Shown here one piece after another: positions 1-5,779 of a stretch of DNA of 5,790 bases. Where the stretch lies: contig JAHEDL010000122.1 of NCBI GenBank assembly GCA_024641255.1, positions 1 to 5,790 of the forward strand, in the 5' to 3' direction. The notes beneath the pieces were generated by a model. The model searched no databases, was not told the DNA's origin, and was given only the letters and a program-made list of their open reading frames with translations. Source of the DNA: Pseudorhodobacter sp. GTDB taxonomy: Bacteria > Pseudomonadota > Alphaproteobacteria > Rhodobacterales > Rhodobacteraceae. Position numbers and translations under genes: made by a program. The stretch's first letter is position 1. The number at the start of each line of letters is the position of its first letter.

Positions 1-775
1 GCCCGGCCATGCCGCCGCCGATCAAAAGCGCGGCCCAGACGGTTTGTTTGGCATCAAAGCCGCCGTGGCGCGCGGCATGGGGGGCAGACCCGACAACGCG
101 GATCTGAAAGCCGAACACCGAGCGCGACATCACCAGCCAGAACAAGAAAGGCAGCAACACCGCGATCAGCACGCCAAGATGCACGGTTGATCCGGGAAAC
201 AGGATCGGCAGGGTCTGGTTTTCGGCCAAGGGGGCGGTGGCGGGGAAGTTGCGGCCGTTGGGGTCTTTCCACGGGCCGCCGACCAGATAGCCCAGCACCT
301 GATAGGAGACATAGGTCAGCATCAGGGTTGACAGGATTTCATTGACGCCAAAGCGGGTTTTCAGCCATGCCGGACCAGCAGCCCAAGCCGCGCCGCCAAT
401 AATGCCCGCCAACACCATCGCCGTGATCACCAGCGGACCGCCTGCGGTGCCCGCGGCAATGCCGACGCCCGCCGCACATAATGCGCCAATAACATACTGG
501 CCCTCGGCACCGATGTTCCAGATTTGCGCGCGGTTGCCGACCGAAAGACCCAGCGCGATGATGATCAGCGGTGCGGCCTTTACCGCAACGTCTTGCCACT
601 TATAGCTGGCCAGCAACGGCGTCAGGAAGATATCGACCACCGCCTTCTGGCCGTTGATGCCGATCAGATCAAACACCACCACGCCGATCAGCATTGTCAG
701 CAGCACCGAAGCCACTGGGGTCGCCACCAGCATCAGCCTGCTGGGGGTTTGTCGCTTTTCCAGCTTAATACGCAT
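1..775 (-). CDS. Nucleoside-type ABC transporter permease (YufP/BmpB-like), partial, runs off left edge
   Basis: Inner-membrane subunit of a BMP-family nucleoside/nucleobase importer. Translation from the ATG at 775 stays open for 258 codons to the window edge, so the C-terminal part is missing (family members are roughly 350 residues). Visible marks are an N-terminal hydrophobic segment at about residues 14-35, the family hallmark WNIGAEGQ at 86-93, a Gly/Ala-rich membrane stretch at about 95-138, the motif VNEILSTLMLTYV at 144-156 in the expected cytoplasmic coupling region, the GPWKDPNG loop at 167-174, a further membrane segment at about 200-217, and RVVGSAPHAARHGG at 226-239, the counterpart of the family's VGxNPxAARYAG motif. 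The start overlaps the ATPase stop by 11 nt and has a perfect AGGAGG ribosome binding site, so translation is probably coupled. The family call is firm. The substrate (nucleoside, purine base or other) cannot be read from the sequence; only the neighbours suggest purines or pyrimidines. Confidence 0.93.
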   Translation of the reverse strand, partial: MRIKLEKRQTPSRLMLVATPVASVLLTMLIGVVVFDLIGINGQKAVVDIFLTPLLASYKWQDVAVKAAPLIIIALGLSVGNRAQIWNIGAEGQYVIGALCAAGVGIAAGTAGGPLVITAMVLAGIIGGAAWAAGPAWLKTRFGVNEILSTLMLTYVSYQVLGYLVGGPWKDPNGRNFPATAPLAENQTLPILFPGSTVHLGVLIAVLLPFLFWLVMSRSVFGFQIRVVGSAPHAARHGGFDAKQTVWAALLIGGGMAG

Positions 776-2321
776 GAACCACCTCCTCGGACAGTTTTGT
801 TGGCGCAGTCGGATCGCCATGCACCCCGCCCATCAGCAGGCCAATTTCTTCGATATTGGCGCCCGCCACCTGCATTGGTGCCGAAAGCCTGCCTTCGTTG
901 ATCACCGCCAGCGTGTCACACAGCGCCAAAAGCTCATCCAGATCTTGCGAAATCACCACGATGGCCGAACCGGTTGCCGCCAGATCGACCAAGGCCTGAT
1001 GGATCGCCGCAGCGGCCCCGGCATCGACGCCCCATGTCGGCTGGCTGACCACCAGAACCGAGGGCTTCTGCATGATCTCGCGGCCCATGATGAATTTCTG
1101 CAAATTGCCGCCCGACAGCGAATCTGCCAGCGCCGCAGGGCCGGTGGCCTTGACCGAAAACGCGGCAATCACCGCGCCCGCATAGGTTTTGGCGGCAGCA
1201 CCGTTCACCATGCCACCCGACACCATACCCATCCGGTCGCGCCCGGTCAGGATGGTATTGTCCGACAGGCTGAATTCGGGCACGGCCGCGTGACCGTTGC
1301 GTTCTTCGGGCACCGAGGCCATGCCGGCCAGCCGCCGCTGCTTGGCGGTCATGCGGCCAACCTGCACGCCATCGACATGGATCGCATTGGATGTGCTTGC
1401 CAGAACTTCGCCCGACAGCGCCAGCAACAGCGCGTTCTGGCCATTGCCCGCCACGCCCGCAATGCCAAAAATCTCGCCTGCTTTCACCGAAAAACTGATG
1501 TCTTTCAGCGACACGCCAAACGGGCCGTCGCCAGCCACTGACAGATGGCTGACCTCTAGTTTCATGCGGCCCAAGGCCCGGCCTTCGCCGCGCTGAATGT
1601 CTTTCAGGCTGCCGCCGATCATCTTTTCGGCCATCGACCGCGAGGTTTCGACCCGCGGATCGCAGGTATCAACCAGCTTGCCGCCGCGCAGGATGGTGGC
1701 GGTATCACACAAGGCTTTGATTTCATGCAGCTTGTGGCTGATATACAGGATCGAGCAGCCTTCAGAGGCCAGTTGCCGCAACACGACGAACAACTGTTCC
1801 ACCTCTTGCGGTGTCAGCACCGAAGTGGGTTCGTCCATGATCAGCAGATTGGGGTTCAACAAGAGCGCCCGCACGATTTCGATGCGCTGGCGTTCGCCGA
1901 CCGACAGCGTCGACACGATGCGGTGCGGTTCCAGTTTCAGGCCATATTGCGCCATCACCGCCAGAATTTTCGCTTCCAGTTCGCGCTGCGGAATTTTGCC
2001 ATCCATGCCAAGCGCGATGTTTTCCAGCACCGTCATCGCCTCGAACAGCGAGAAATGCTGAAACACCATGCCGATGCCCAACCGCCGCGCGGCCTTGGGG
2101 TTGGCAATGGTAATGCGCTGGCCGTTCCAGCGGATTTCACCGGCATCGGGCTGCATGATGCCATAGATCATTTTCACCAGCGTCGATTTTCCGGCGCCGT
2201 TTTCGCCCAGCAGGGCGTGGATCTCTCCGGGTTTGACCGAAAAGCTGACCTTATCGTTGGCCAGAACGCCGGGAAAGCGTTTGGTGATGCCAGAAAGATC
2301 CAGGCGGGCAGTTGGAAGCAT
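765..2321 (-). CDS. Nucleoside-type ABC transporter ATP-binding protein with two nucleotide-binding domains (YufO-like)
   Basis: Cytoplasmic energy-coupling subunit of the importer whose permease follows. From the ATG at 2321 it has 518 residues, normal for this family of fused ATPases (RbsA/MglA/YufO type). Domain 1: Walker A GENGAGKST at 39-47, Q-loop Gln-88, signature LSVGERQR at 139-146, Walker B LLIMDEPT at 159-166, switch His-196. Domain 2 is the family's degenerate copy: GVAGNGQN at 289-296 lacks the Walker A lysine, the signature LSGGN is kept at 402-406, and Walker B reads LVVSQPT (423-429) with Gln in place of the catalytic Glu, as usual in these importers. An upstream ATG at 2336 would add five residues but has no good ribosome binding site, whereas the 2321 ATG has AAGGA seven bases upstream. 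It is the first gene of the operon after a long noncoding gap. The family is certain and the substrate is inferred only from the neighbourhood. Confidence 0.95.
   Translation of the reverse strand: MLPTARLDLSGITKRFPGVLANDKVSFSVKPGEIHALLGENGAGKSTLVKMIYGIMQPDAGEIRWNGQRITIANPKAARRLGIGMVFQHFSLFEAMTVLENIALGMDGKIPQRELEAKILAVMAQYGLKLEPHRIVSTLSVGERQRIEIVRALLLNPNLLIMDEPTSVLTPQEVEQLFVVLRQLASEGCSILYISHKLHEIKALCDTATILRGGKLVDTCDPRVETSRSMAEKMIGGSLKDIQRGEGRALGRMKLEVSHLSVAGDGPFGVSLKDISFSVKAGEIFGIAGVAGNGQNALLLALSGEVLASTSNAIHVDGVQVGRMTAKQRRLAGMASVPEERNGHAAVPEFSLSDNTILTGRDRMGMVSGGMVNGAAAKTYAGAVIAAFSVKATGPAALADSLSGGNLQKFIMGREIMQKPSVLVVSQPTWGVDAGAAAAIHQALVDLAATGSAIVVISQDLDELLALCDTLAVINEGRLSAPMQVAGANIEEIGLLMGGVHGDPTAPTKLSEEVVHAY
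776..787 (-). promoter_or_regulatory. Strong Shine-Dalgarno site of the permease gene inside the ATPase gene
   Basis: On the minus strand AGGAGGT lies at 787-781, five nucleotides before the permease ATG at 775. It is embedded in the last codons of the ATPase (Glu-Glu-Val-Val). It confirms the 775 start and fits efficient, coupled translation of the membrane subunit. Confidence 0.8.
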
Positions 2322-2333
2322 TGATGCGTCCTT
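2322..2333 (-). promoter_or_regulatory. Ribosome binding site that decides the ATPase start
   Basis: On the minus strand AAGGA (2333-2329) precedes the ATG at 2321 with a 7-nt spacer. The alternative ATG at 2336 is preceded by GCCGACCCTG, with no purine-rich element at a useful distance. The shorter start is therefore preferred. Confidence 0.6.
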
Positions 2334-2411
2334 CATCAGGGTCGGCCGTGCGAGGGTGCAGCGGGTTTGAAAGGGTTAATCGCGATGCCTGCGGAAGTTA
2401 TGCAAATTACA

Positions 2412-2428
2412 CTTGAAAGACTTTCAAG
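2412..2428. promoter_or_regulatory. Perfect 17-bp palindrome, candidate repressor operator of the transporter operon
   Basis: CTTGAAAGACTTTCAAG has two exact 8-bp arms around one central A. It lies about 90 bp upstream of the ATPase start, where an operator would be expected. A further half-site TTGAAAG occurs at 2367-2373, 46 bp away. The minus strand within and just after the palindrome also offers a weak -35-like TTGAAA with an AT-rich stretch downstream (TAATTTGCATAAC), so a bound protein could occlude a promoter. The regulator family is not identifiable from the site alone. Confidence 0.45.
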
Positions 2429-2541
2429 CGCGGGCGGGGTAATGCGATATCGTCCAGCAATATCAACAGGCTGCGGGCAGGGTGCCGATGATGGGCCGCG
2501 CATGGCAGTCAAATCGAACACTGCAGACTTTCCCCCGGATG

Positions 2542-2570
2542 CGCCGGTTGGCCCGGCGGTTTTGCTGTTT
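2542..2570 (+). terminator. Possible rho-independent terminator or attenuator in the gap
   Basis: On the plus strand CGCCGG (2542-2547), a 5-nt loop and CCGGCG (2553-2558) form a fully G/C 6-bp stem. GTTTTGCTGTTT follows directly and is T-rich. This resembles an intrinsic terminator reading rightward. No coding region lies upstream on that strand, so if it is real it would end a short leader or small RNA, or attenuate transcription toward the deaminase about 345 bp downstream. The T tract is interrupted, so this is tentative. Confidence 0.25.
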
Positions 2571-2772
2571 GGTCGAGTAAGTTTAGACCGGAATTTGGGC
2601 ATGCAGCAAGGATTCCAATTGGCTGCGATTTGACGCTTAGGGATGGGGTGCAGCCAGCGCAACGTGTTGGCAGATTTGGCGTTTTTGCAAAGTGCGGCGA
2701 CGGGTCGGTGCGGCTTTACTTTAGGGGCACTGCGCGGCTGCGGCGGTATTTGCCCAAATTTGCAGTCGGGTG

Positions 2773-2784
2773 CTGAAATTTCAG
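2773..2784. repeat. 12-bp palindrome CTGAAATTTCAG upstream of the deaminase
   Basis: Exact 6+6 palindrome about 120 bp before the deaminase start. One such site could arise by chance in a window of this size. It is listed for its position in the regulatory gap and its GAAA/TTTC core, which also occurs in the 2412-2428 palindrome. Confidence 0.25.
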
Positions 2785-2849
2785 GCGGTGCGCAAAGCTG
2801 ATATGCGGTCGGTGCCGGGCTTTGGGCAACCGGCAGGCGTGGCGGTCTT

Positions 2850-2867
2850 GCAACTTCGCAACTTCGC
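2850..2867 (+). repeat. Short tandem repeat (GCAACTTC twice)
   Basis: Two adjacent copies of GCAACTTC followed by GC, about 40 bp before the deaminase start codon and upstream of its ribosome binding site. It may be a direct-repeat protein site or chance. Confidence 0.3.
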
Positions 2868-2893
2868 GCACAGGCTGCAAAAACCACAAGCAA

Positions 2894-2904
2894 AGAGGGC
2901 AGCG
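2894..2904 (+). promoter_or_regulatory. Ribosome binding site of the small deaminase
   Basis: AGAGGG at 2894-2899 stands five bases before the ATG at 2905. It supports this start over the in-frame GTG at 2770, whose 45 extra residues look unlike any deaminase N-terminus. Confidence 0.6.
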
Positions 2905-3393
2905 ATGTTGAAAGCGAATGGCGAGTTGGATCACGAGGCGCTTCTGCGGCGCGCCATTGACGAGTCGCGCAAGGCCCGCGCGGCGGGCAACCATCCTTTC
3001 GCCTGCATTCTGGTGGGGCCGGATGGCACGGTGCTGATGACCCAGCACAATGCCTATATGCCCGATCACGACATGACTGGCCACGCCGAGCGGGTGCTGA
3101 TGACCCGGGCATCGACCAGCCTGCCGAAAGAACTGCTGAAAGACTGCACGATCTATACCTCGGCAGAACCCTGCGCGATGTGCGCCGGCGCGATCTATTG
3201 GACCGGCTTGCGCCGTGTGGTCTATGGGCTGACCGAAAAGGATCTGAAAAAGATCACCGGCGATCATCCGGAAAATCCGACGCTGGATCTGCCCTGCGAG
3301 GTGGTCTTTGCCGCCGGGCAGCGTCAGGTCGAGGTGATCGGCCCGATGCTGGAAGCCGAAGCCGCCGCAGTGCATGAAGGCGCTTGGGGCTAA
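2905..3393 (+). CDS. Nucleoside/guanine deaminase of the cytidine-deaminase fold
   Basis: Cytoplasmic zinc hydrolase of 162 residues, close to the size of GuaD-type guanine deaminases and related small deaminases. The catalytic centre is complete: His-60 and the proton-shuttling Glu-62 in GHAE (59-62), then PCAMC at 89-93, giving zinc ligands Cys-90 and Cys-93. The substrate-pocket region HPFACILVGPDG (30-41) and the GAIYW stretch (95-99) also match the family. The later part has the TGDHPENPTLDLPC block that I recall from a proteobacterial nucleoside deaminase subgroup. By family and context the likely reaction is guanine to xanthine plus ammonia, which would feed the xanthine dehydrogenase served by the nearby xdhC. 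Other amino-purines or pyrimidines are possible, because residue Arg-63 after HAE and the C-terminus (HEGAWG) differ from the Bacillus GuaD pattern. It is the only plus-strand gene, convergent with the CodA-like gene and divergent from the transporter. Confidence 0.88.
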   Translation: MLKANGELDHEALLRRAIDESRKARAAGNHPFACILVGPDGTVLMTQHNAYMPDHDMTGHAERVLMTRASTSLPKELLKDCTIYTSAEPCAMCAGAIYWTGLRRVVYGLTEKDLKKITGDHPENPTLDLPCEVVFAAGQRQVEVIGPMLEAEAAAVHEGAWG

Positions 3394-3398
3394 GGGAA

Positions 3399-3415
3399 GG
3401 GGGCTGTCTGCCCCC
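3399..3415 (+). terminator. GC-rich hairpin just after the deaminase stop
   Basis: GGGGGC (3399-3404), a 5-nt loop and GCCCCC (3410-3415) form a perfect 6-bp G/C stem starting six bases after the stop codon. No T tract follows. An alternative fold pairs CCTCGG (3414-3419) with CCGAGG (3433-3438), which would compete with this hairpin and with the larger one downstream. Confidence 0.45.
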
Positions 3416-3436
3416 TCGGCTTCGCCTCACCCCCGA

Positions 3437-3484
3437 GGATATTTAGGCCAATGTGAAAGCAGCTTCATCTTGGCCTAAATATCC
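3437..3484. terminator. Long inverted repeat between convergent genes, probable bidirectional terminator
   Basis: Two exact 15-nt arms, GGATATTTAGGCCAA (3437-3451) and TTGGCCTAAATATCC (3470-3484), flank an 18-nt loop. The loop can itself fold partly (TGAA-A-GC, A, GC-TTCA at 3454-3467). The repeat is symmetric and lies between two convergent stop codons (3393 and 3517), so it can fold in either transcript. There is no proper T tract, so termination may depend on the stem or on Rho, or the hairpin may mainly protect 3' ends. I recall hairpins of similar sequence at many gene ends in Rhodobacterales genomes, so it may be a copy of a dispersed element. Confidence 0.7.
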
Positions 3485-3516
3485 CCGCCGGAGGCATCTG
3501 CCGCTGCCGCCAAGCG

Positions 3517-4803
3517 CTAAAGCCGGGGGGCGTAGTCTGACGCATCAACGCTGGTGGGGCGGCCGGGCAGGTTCAGGGTGCTGCTGCGCGGGGCGGTGCT
3601 GGCAATGATCTTGCCCGATTTGATCACCGCAAGCCGCGCCGGTTTCAGCCGCAGCGCTTCGGCCGGATCGCGGGCTTGCAGCACCACCAGATCTGCCGTG
3701 CAGCCTTTGTCCAGACCATAGCCGGCAAGGCCCATGGTTTTGGCGGAGTTCACAGTCAGGGCGTTGAAAATCTGAGTCTTTTCTTCGATGCCGGCCATTT
3801 GCGCGACATGGACGGCCATATGGCCCACTTCGAGCATGTCGCCCGAACCCATCGAATACCACGGGTCCATCACGCAATCATGCCCGAAGGACACGTTCAG
3901 GCCCGCCGCCATCAGCTCGCGCACTCGGGTCATGCCGCGGCGTTTGGGATAGCTGTCGTGGCGGCCTTGCAGCATGATGTTGATCAGCGGATTGGGGATC
4001 ACGTTCATCTGGGCTTCGGCCATCAGCGGGATCAGTTTGGACACATAGTAATTGTCCATCGAATGCATCGAGGTCAGGTGCGAGCCTGCGACGCGGCCCT
4101 GCAGGCCAAAGCGGATGGTTTCGGCGGCCAGCGTTTCGACATGGCGCGACAGCGGGTCATCGGTTTCGTCGCAGTGCATGTCGACCGGCAGGCCACGATC
4201 GGCGGCGATGCGGCACAGTGCTTGCACCGACAGGCGGCCATCTTCCATTGTGCGTTCGAAATGCGGGATGCCGCCGACAATGTCGACGCCCATATCCAGC
4301 GCGCGTTCCAGCGATTTCACACCCTGTTCGGCGCGGTAATAGCCGTCTTGCGGGAAGGCCACGGTTTGCAGCGTCAGGTAGGGGGCGACGCGGTGTTTGA
4401 CCTCTAGCATCGCTTCGACCGTCACCAAGGCCGGGTCCGAGGTGTCAACATGGGTGCGCACCGCCAGCAGGCCTTGCGACACCGCAAGGTCGCAGTAGCG
4501 AAGGGCGCGGTCGACCAAGGCGTCGCGCGTCAGGGTCGGGCGCAATTCGCCCCAAAGTGCTATGCCTTCCAGCAGCGTGCCCGAGCGGTTCATCCGGGGC
4601 AGGCCCAGCGATAGCGTCGCATCCATGTGAAAATGCGGATCGACAAAGGGCGGCGTGACAAGGCGGCCAGTGGCGTCAATTTCCGTGCCTGCGGTGGCGG
4701 CGATGCGCGGCGCGACCTCGATGATTTTGTCGGCGCGGACGGCGATATCGATGCCAGAGCGGCCATCGGGCAGGTTGGCGTTGCGGACAATCAGGTCAAA
4801 CAT
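3517..4803 (-). CDS. codA: CodA-type amidohydrolase, cytosine or (predicted) 5-methylcytosine deaminase
   Basis: Cytoplasmic metal-dependent deaminase of 428 residues, the length of E. coli CodA (about 427), and alignable with it from my memory of CodA over nearly its whole length. Metal and catalytic residues are present: PHFH with His-57 and His-59, HCDE with His-210 and catalytic Glu-213, His-242 in SHLTSMHS, and Asp-309 in GHD. Other CodA blocks are SGTLLEGI (74-81), RTHVD (116-120), AFPQDG (149-154), NPLINI with QGR (271-281), YPKRRG (285-290) and DPWY (313-316). The residue matching the substrate-discriminating Asp-314 of CodA is Cys-310 (codon TGC at 3876-3874). CodA homologues lacking this Asp include proven 5-methylcytosine deaminases, one of them from Rhodobacter sphaeroides, so 5-methylcytosine to thymine is a reasonable prediction alongside cytosine to uracil. 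The ATG at 4803 has AAAAAGG six bases upstream. The gene follows xdhC by 52 bp, probably in one operon. Confidence 0.93.
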   Translation of the reverse strand: MFDLIVRNANLPDGRSGIDIAVRADKIIEVAPRIAATAGTEIDATGRLVTPPFVDPHFHMDATLSLGLPRMNRSGTLLEGIALWGELRPTLTRDALVDRALRYCDLAVSQGLLAVRTHVDTSDPALVTVEAMLEVKHRVAPYLTLQTVAFPQDGYYRAEQGVKSLERALDMGVDIVGGIPHFERTMEDGRLSVQALCRIAADRGLPVDMHCDETDDPLSRHVETLAAETIRFGLQGRVAGSHLTSMHSMDNYYVSKLIPLMAEAQMNVIPNPLINIMLQGRHDSYPKRRGMTRVRELMAAGLNVSFGHDCVMDPWYSMGSGDMLEVGHMAVHVAQMAGIEEKTQIFNALTVNSAKTMGLAGYGLDKGCTADLVVLQARDPAEALRLKPARLAVIKSGKIIASTAPRSSTLNLPGRPTSVDASDYAPRL

Positions 4804-4816
4804 GGCGGGCCTTTTT
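4804..4816 (-). promoter_or_regulatory. Ribosome binding site of the CodA-like gene
   Basis: On the minus strand AAAAAGG (4816-4810) stands six bases before the ATG at 4803, within the 52-bp gap after xdhC. No terminator-like hairpin is visible in that gap, in keeping with co-transcription. Confidence 0.55.
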
Positions 4817-4855
4817 CGGGGTTTGGCGCAGTGTTGGCTTTGTGGCGGGCCGCGG

Positions 4856-5779
4856 TCAAGCCTTTGCTTTCAGGGCGGATTGTTGCGCGGGGTGCAGCAG
4901 TTGCGCGGCCACGCCAATGGCGATGGCCGAAGGGTGTTTGCCCAAAGACGGATCGCCGATCGGGCATTGGATGCGGGCGATGTCGGCGGGCGCGTGGCCA
5001 AGGGCGGCAAGCCGCGTGCGAAACCGCGCCCATTTCGTGGCAGAGCCGATCAGACCGGCGCTGACAAAACCGTGGTCCAGCAGGTGATGGCACAGATCAA
5101 GATCCAGCGCGTGCGAATAGGTCAGGATCAGGTGTTCGGCACCTTGCGGGGCAAGGCCGATGGCGCGAATGGGGTCGGGCACCGGCAGGGCGCGGGTGTT
5201 GCCGGGCAGGATCTCGGGGAAGCGGTCGGGCGCGGTGTCGACCCAAGTGATCGTAACGTCGGGCAGCGGCGACAGTGCGTGCACCAGCGCCCGCCCGACA
5301 TGACCTGCGCCCCAGATCCAGATCTGGCGGGTGGGGCGCGCGGCGGGTTCGATCATCCAGCCCTGCAGCAGCTGCGACGCGGGCAGGTGGCCTTGGTTGC
5401 GCGCGGACGTCAGCAGGCGCTTCACCGCCAAGGGCATTGCAGAGCCATCAGTGGCGCGCGCAATCACATCAGTTTCAGGTGGCGCGGTGGTATAAACCTC
5501 GGTCAGCAGCGTGACGGCGCCGCCACAGCATTGGCCAAGGTTCGGGCCAAGCGCGTGATGGTCAAGCGCGCTGCCGCCGCTGCCCAGCAGGGCGCGGGCG
5601 CGGGCGGTGGCTTGCCATTCCAAGGCGCCGCCGCCGATGGTGCCGGATTGACCGCCCGCCCAGACCAGCATTGCGGCCCCCACCTCGCGCGGCGATGATC
5701 CCTTATGCGCGGCAATCACCACGCGGGCGGCGGGACCATGCGCCGCGATGCAGGCGCGCAAGGCGGCCAGATCAAACAC
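4856..5779 (-). CDS. xdhC: Xanthine dehydrogenase accessory protein XdhC
   Basis: Molybdenum-cofactor chaperone. In the well-studied Rhodobacter capsulatus system XdhC binds the cofactor, promotes its sulfuration together with a cysteine desulfurase, and delivers it to the large subunit of xanthine dehydrogenase. The protein has 307 residues. N-terminal XdhC/CoxI domain: GSSPRE at 27-32, GTIGGGALE at 46-54, GQCCGG at 82-87. C-terminal Rossmann-like XdhC domain: GAGHVGRAL at 157-165, then the IGSATKWARFR segment and IGDPSLGKHP near the end, both typical of the family. The start used is a GTG at 5779 with AAGG at the very edge of the window (5790-5787). The frame stays open to the edge, so a slightly earlier start outside cannot be excluded. 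It is upstream of and co-directional with the CodA-like gene. By comparison with related bacteria xdhA and xdhB are expected just beyond the right edge, which is inference. Confidence 0.93.
   Translation of the reverse strand: MFDLAALRACIAAHGPAARVVIAAHKGSSPREVGAAMLVWAGGQSGTIGGGALEWQATARARALLGSGGSALDHHALGPNLGQCCGGAVTLLTEVYTTAPPETDVIARATDGSAMPLAVKRLLTSARNQGHLPASQLLQGWMIEPAARPTRQIWIWGAGHVGRALVHALSPLPDVTITWVDTAPDRFPEILPGNTRALPVPDPIRAIGLAPQGAEHLILTYSHALDLDLCHHLLDHGFVSAGLIGSATKWARFRTRLAALGHAPADIARIQCPIGDPSLGKHPSAIAIGVAAQLLHPAQQSALKAKA

Larger units (their letters stand above)
2322..2904. other. Long noncoding gap between divergent ATPase and deaminase genes
   Basis: About 580 bp without a convincing gene, more AT-rich in places than the flanking coding DNA. 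It must hold the promoters of the leftward transporter operon and of the rightward deaminase. Visible contents are a 17-bp perfect palindrome (2412-2428), a half-site copy (2367-2373), a terminator-like hairpin (2542-2570), a 12-bp palindrome (2773-2784), a distant 9-bp inverted repeat (TTGCCCAAA at 2750-2758, TTTGGGCAA at 2821-2829) and a tandem GCAACTTC pair (2850-2865). I found no clear sigma70 or sigma54 promoter on either strand. Short open frames here show no recognisable protein features. Confidence 0.7.

Noticed and set aside
1020..1460. Missing Walker A lysine and catalytic Glu in the second ATPase domain, as a sign of decay
   Set aside because: Degeneration of the second nucleotide-binding domain is the norm in this importer family, and the frame is intact.
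654..1541. Plus-strand open frame opposite the ATPase and permease genes
   Set aside because: His/Arg/Gln-rich shadow of well-supported minus-strand genes.
2385..2633. Plus-strand open frame of about 80 codons in the gap (extendable to a TTG at 2367)
   Set aside because: No ribosome binding site, no recognisable motif, and it spans the palindrome and the hairpin. It looks like a chance frame in GC-rich DNA.
2667..2690. TTGGCA...TTGGC...TTGCAA pattern resembling a sigma54 or sigma70 promoter
   Set aside because: The GG and GC elements are 9 or 18 bp apart rather than the 12 bp sigma54 needs, and no acceptable -10 hexamer lies 17 bp after TTGGCA.
2770..2904. In-frame N-terminal extension of the small deaminase from a GTG at 2770
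   Set aside because: The extension is unlike deaminase N-termini, would exceed the family length, and the ATG at 2905 has its own good ribosome binding site.
4655..5698. Long plus-strand open frame opposite xdhC
   Set aside because: It is antisense to a clearly recognised gene and arises from its GC-rich codon third positions. Its translation is low-complexity Arg/Gly/Ala.
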